A stretch of 20,263 bases of DNA from Paramacrobiotus richtersi (lineage: Eukaryota > Tardigrada > Eutardigrada > Parachela > Macrobiotidae), in assembly GCA_034698045.1 (NCBI GenBank), contig JAQGAU010001250.1, forward strand, positions 1-20,263. Reading direction: 5' to 3'. The notes under the pieces are model-generated. The model worked only from the letters and a program-made list of their open reading frames with translations. It was not told the DNA's origin and did no database searches. Position numbers and translations under genes: made by a program. The stretch's first letter is position 1. Each line of letters opens with the position of its first letter. Shown in pieces: positions 18,537 through 20,263 of this stretch.

Positions 18537-18991
18537 ATACTCCGTTCAAGCTCATAGACTAGTTCACAATGCAGTTAATGATTTTTACGACTGTAGGAAA
18601 AAGGCGCTAAATCGAATCTTTCCGCATTGTATCGACTCAACGCTGCGATACGATCACCGCATGAGCGTTGTAGACTGTTGTGTGATGCTTATCAGTTTAT
18701 ACGGGGCCATTATCAGTGTATTACTATGCGGTTTGTTCCTCAGCTATAGTACGGTCAGCTTTGTCATGATGCAGACATACTCCAGAGAATTTTACTGTGT
18801 ATGTCGCCAGCATGCACCAGCGAAAAATAGTACAATGCTTGGCAAGGAAATAATGATGTAAGTCGGATGCAATACTTGGCAGTCTTTTTGAAAGCGCTCC
18901 TTGCAGGTTTGTACTGGTAGACAGGTGTTCGCTTGTCTTTCCTTTCTCCATGCTTGCATGCGGCACAGCCGCCCTTGTGAGACCATTTTGA
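18537..18991 (+). CDS. Probable two-exon fragment of a multi-helix membrane protein
   Basis: Exon one is open from just after a TGA at 18534-18536 to 18857, with an in-frame ATG at 18661. A strong donor, GTAAGT, at 18858 and acceptor TTGCAG ending at 18906 define a 49-bp intron; joining them in phase leads to a stop at 18989-18991. The pre-ATG part is polar with several Cys and Arg (YDCRKKALNRIF). From the ATG on, two adjacent hydrophobic helices follow (CCVMLISLYGAIISVLLCG, then GLFLSYSTVSFVMM), then a polar loop with YCVCRQHAPAKN. Exon two adds a third hydrophobic segment (FVLVDRCSLVFPFSMLACG). The layout resembles an inner piece of a multi-pass receptor such as an invertebrate chemoreceptor, but no signature residue confirms it. 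Exon-two sequence is also open in another frame to 19122, so the exact splice is uncertain. Confidence 0.4.
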
Positions 18992-19388
18992 TTTTACTAA
19001 GCCAGAAAACATCGGCTCTCAAAGATTGTACATCGTTTATTTCCGCATTTAAGCATGTGGGTGGATTGATGCACATGATACTACGGAAAAACTCGGCGCT
19101 ATTAGCGGTCCGCCTAGCTTAGGGGACAGGATTCTTGTGCAAATGCTAGAATCAACCCAGTTAACACTCATACCGTATTACAAACGGACGCTGAATGGCG
19201 GACATGTGGTATCGATGGCACGTCTTGAGGACTAGAATTGAAGTAATGTATTCAATAATTCAGAGTCCATTTTTCCTAATTTCCTGAAATTTTTCACTTA
19301 CTAGTGCTGCAATTAAACGTTTGGGGAATGGTAGTGCAGTAATGTGGCTATGTTGTTTGCAATCTGATCCGGACCTCATCTTCTAATC
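18992..19388. other. Intergenic region upstream of the 3' gene
   Basis: One + frame extends from exon-two sequence to 19122; after that no frame is noteworthy. The last 150 bp before the ATG at 19389 are AT-rich and presumably hold the promoter and 5' untranslated region of the next gene, but I see no clear TATA box at a usual distance. Confidence 0.4.
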
Positions 19389-20263
19389 ATGAGCCGTCCA
19401 CCGATCGAATACGACTTGGCGCCTAAAGAGGACGATACTTATGACCACTGTGGAGATTCCGTCAGTGCATCAAATTTTGCAGGTGCAATGTCAGTTACTC
19501 CTCTGTACGGTTAAGTATAAGCAATTTTTCCATTCGGAATAAGAAATGTCGGATTTTGCAGGGCCAACACTTCCGCCAGCAACGACAACGTCACGATTGA
19601 TCCAGCAATGTGGGAGAAGTCCACTAGATCAAAACTCATCAAAAGAATGGAACGCGACAAAATCGTTAGACTCGTTCCTGACAAGCGCAAACACAGTTTA
19701 AAGCGTAAGCCGATACAAGTACAGCTAAGGTAATTGTTGTTTCGGAACGTTTTTCATAGTGATTATTTTTTCCATAAAATTTGTCGTTACTATTTTTTTA
19801 GCCGATTTGCTCAATATCAGCAGAAAAAACTTGAGACTGCTACCCCTTTACTGAAAGGTGTCCAGCCAGTGCCGAGAACACCAGCTGGACCTTGTGACCC
19901 GGCCACCATCGACATCGGCAAGGATGACCCAGGCGGCGACGATCCAGACAGCATCCTACTGCCATTTGCCGAGTTGGTGGAACGGTGCGAACGTGAGACC
20001 GCAGTCAAGAAATACTTTGAAGAGAAGGACGCAGAGGAGGAAGTACCGAGTTACAAAAAAGCCGATGATGAACAGGACCAGAACATTTTCACCGTAAGTC
20101 GAGAATTTATTATTGAATTTTCATCATCAGAAAAGAAATAACAAAACAGGAATTTCTTGCACACAAAACGACTGTTAATCCAAATTCAAGCCATTATATT
20201 TCTTGCAGTGGGTTCCACAAAATCGGGAACAACGACTGAAGCACTTCCGTCACTGGATGGAGA
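19389..20263 (+). CDS. Multi-exon gene for a hydrophilic protein of unknown function, 5' part
   Basis: Four exons fit one continuous frame: 19389-19504 (ATG start, MSRPPIEYDLAPKEDD), 19562-19729, 19802-20093 and 20209 to the window edge. Introns of 57, 72 and 115 bp have GT-AG ends; the last two are clean (GTAATT, GTAAGT; TTTTTTTAG, TTTCTTGCAG). The first donor (GTACGG at 19505) is weaker but is the one that keeps phase without a stop. About 210 residues are visible. They are strongly charged: a basic patch (KLIKRMERDKIVRLVPDKRK), a Pro/Gly/Asp-rich linker, an acidic helix (FAELVERCERETAVKKYFEE), then WVPQNREQRLKHFRHWME at the edge. There is no signal peptide or membrane segment, so a cytoplasmic or nuclear protein is likely. 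I recognise no family. The phase agreement of every splice junction makes this the most secure gene here, and it shows no breaks. Confidence 0.85.

Overview
The window looks like nuclear DNA of a small-genome invertebrate. The clearest gene has four exons with GT-AG introns of 57, 72 and 115 bp. Shorter candidate introns of 49 and 72 bp occur elsewhere. The recognisable protein remnants (ABHD12-type lipase, Argonaute, Ty3/gypsy retroelement) are animal-like. Nothing looks bacterial: there are no operons or ribosome binding sites. A tardigrade or similar ecdysozoan would fit the tiny introns, but that is a guess; the phylum cannot be fixed from this sequence alone.

Layout. Bases 1-1444 hold nothing I can assign. 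Bases 1445-3158 form one DNA element bounded by near-identical 138-bp terminal inverted repeats; between them lies a decayed, apparently intronless piece of an ABHD12-like lysophospholipase gene. Bases 3159-7700 are mostly unassigned, with one plausible multi-exon fragment near 4.3-4.6 kb. Bases 7.7-9.1 kb carry, in the correct order on the + strand, degraded motifs of an Argonaute protein (L1 end, PAZ, L2, MID). A second, shorter Argonaute-like remnant may start at about 9.97 kb, just upstream of a Ty3/gypsy reverse transcriptase fossil at 10.46-10.85 kb.

Bases 11.4-16 kb hold an antisense gypsy integrase fossil, a second sense-strand gypsy polymerase/RNase H fossil (15.0-15.8 kb) and several unassigned open frames. 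Bases 16.25-17.68 kb have three unusually long open frames of unknown function. From 17.69 to 18.13 kb there are three different tandem repeats side by side, including a 21-bp minisatellite in A-B-C order that is open on both strands. Bases 18.54-18.99 kb hold a probable two-exon membrane-protein piece. The window ends inside a convincing intact multi-exon gene (19389 onward) for an unrecognised hydrophilic protein.

Overall this is a gene-poor, repeat-rich graveyard next to one live gene. I see no set of genes that works together as a system. The most interesting objects are the host-gene-carrying inverted-repeat element, the Argonaute remnants and the repeat cluster with the 207-codon frame beside it.
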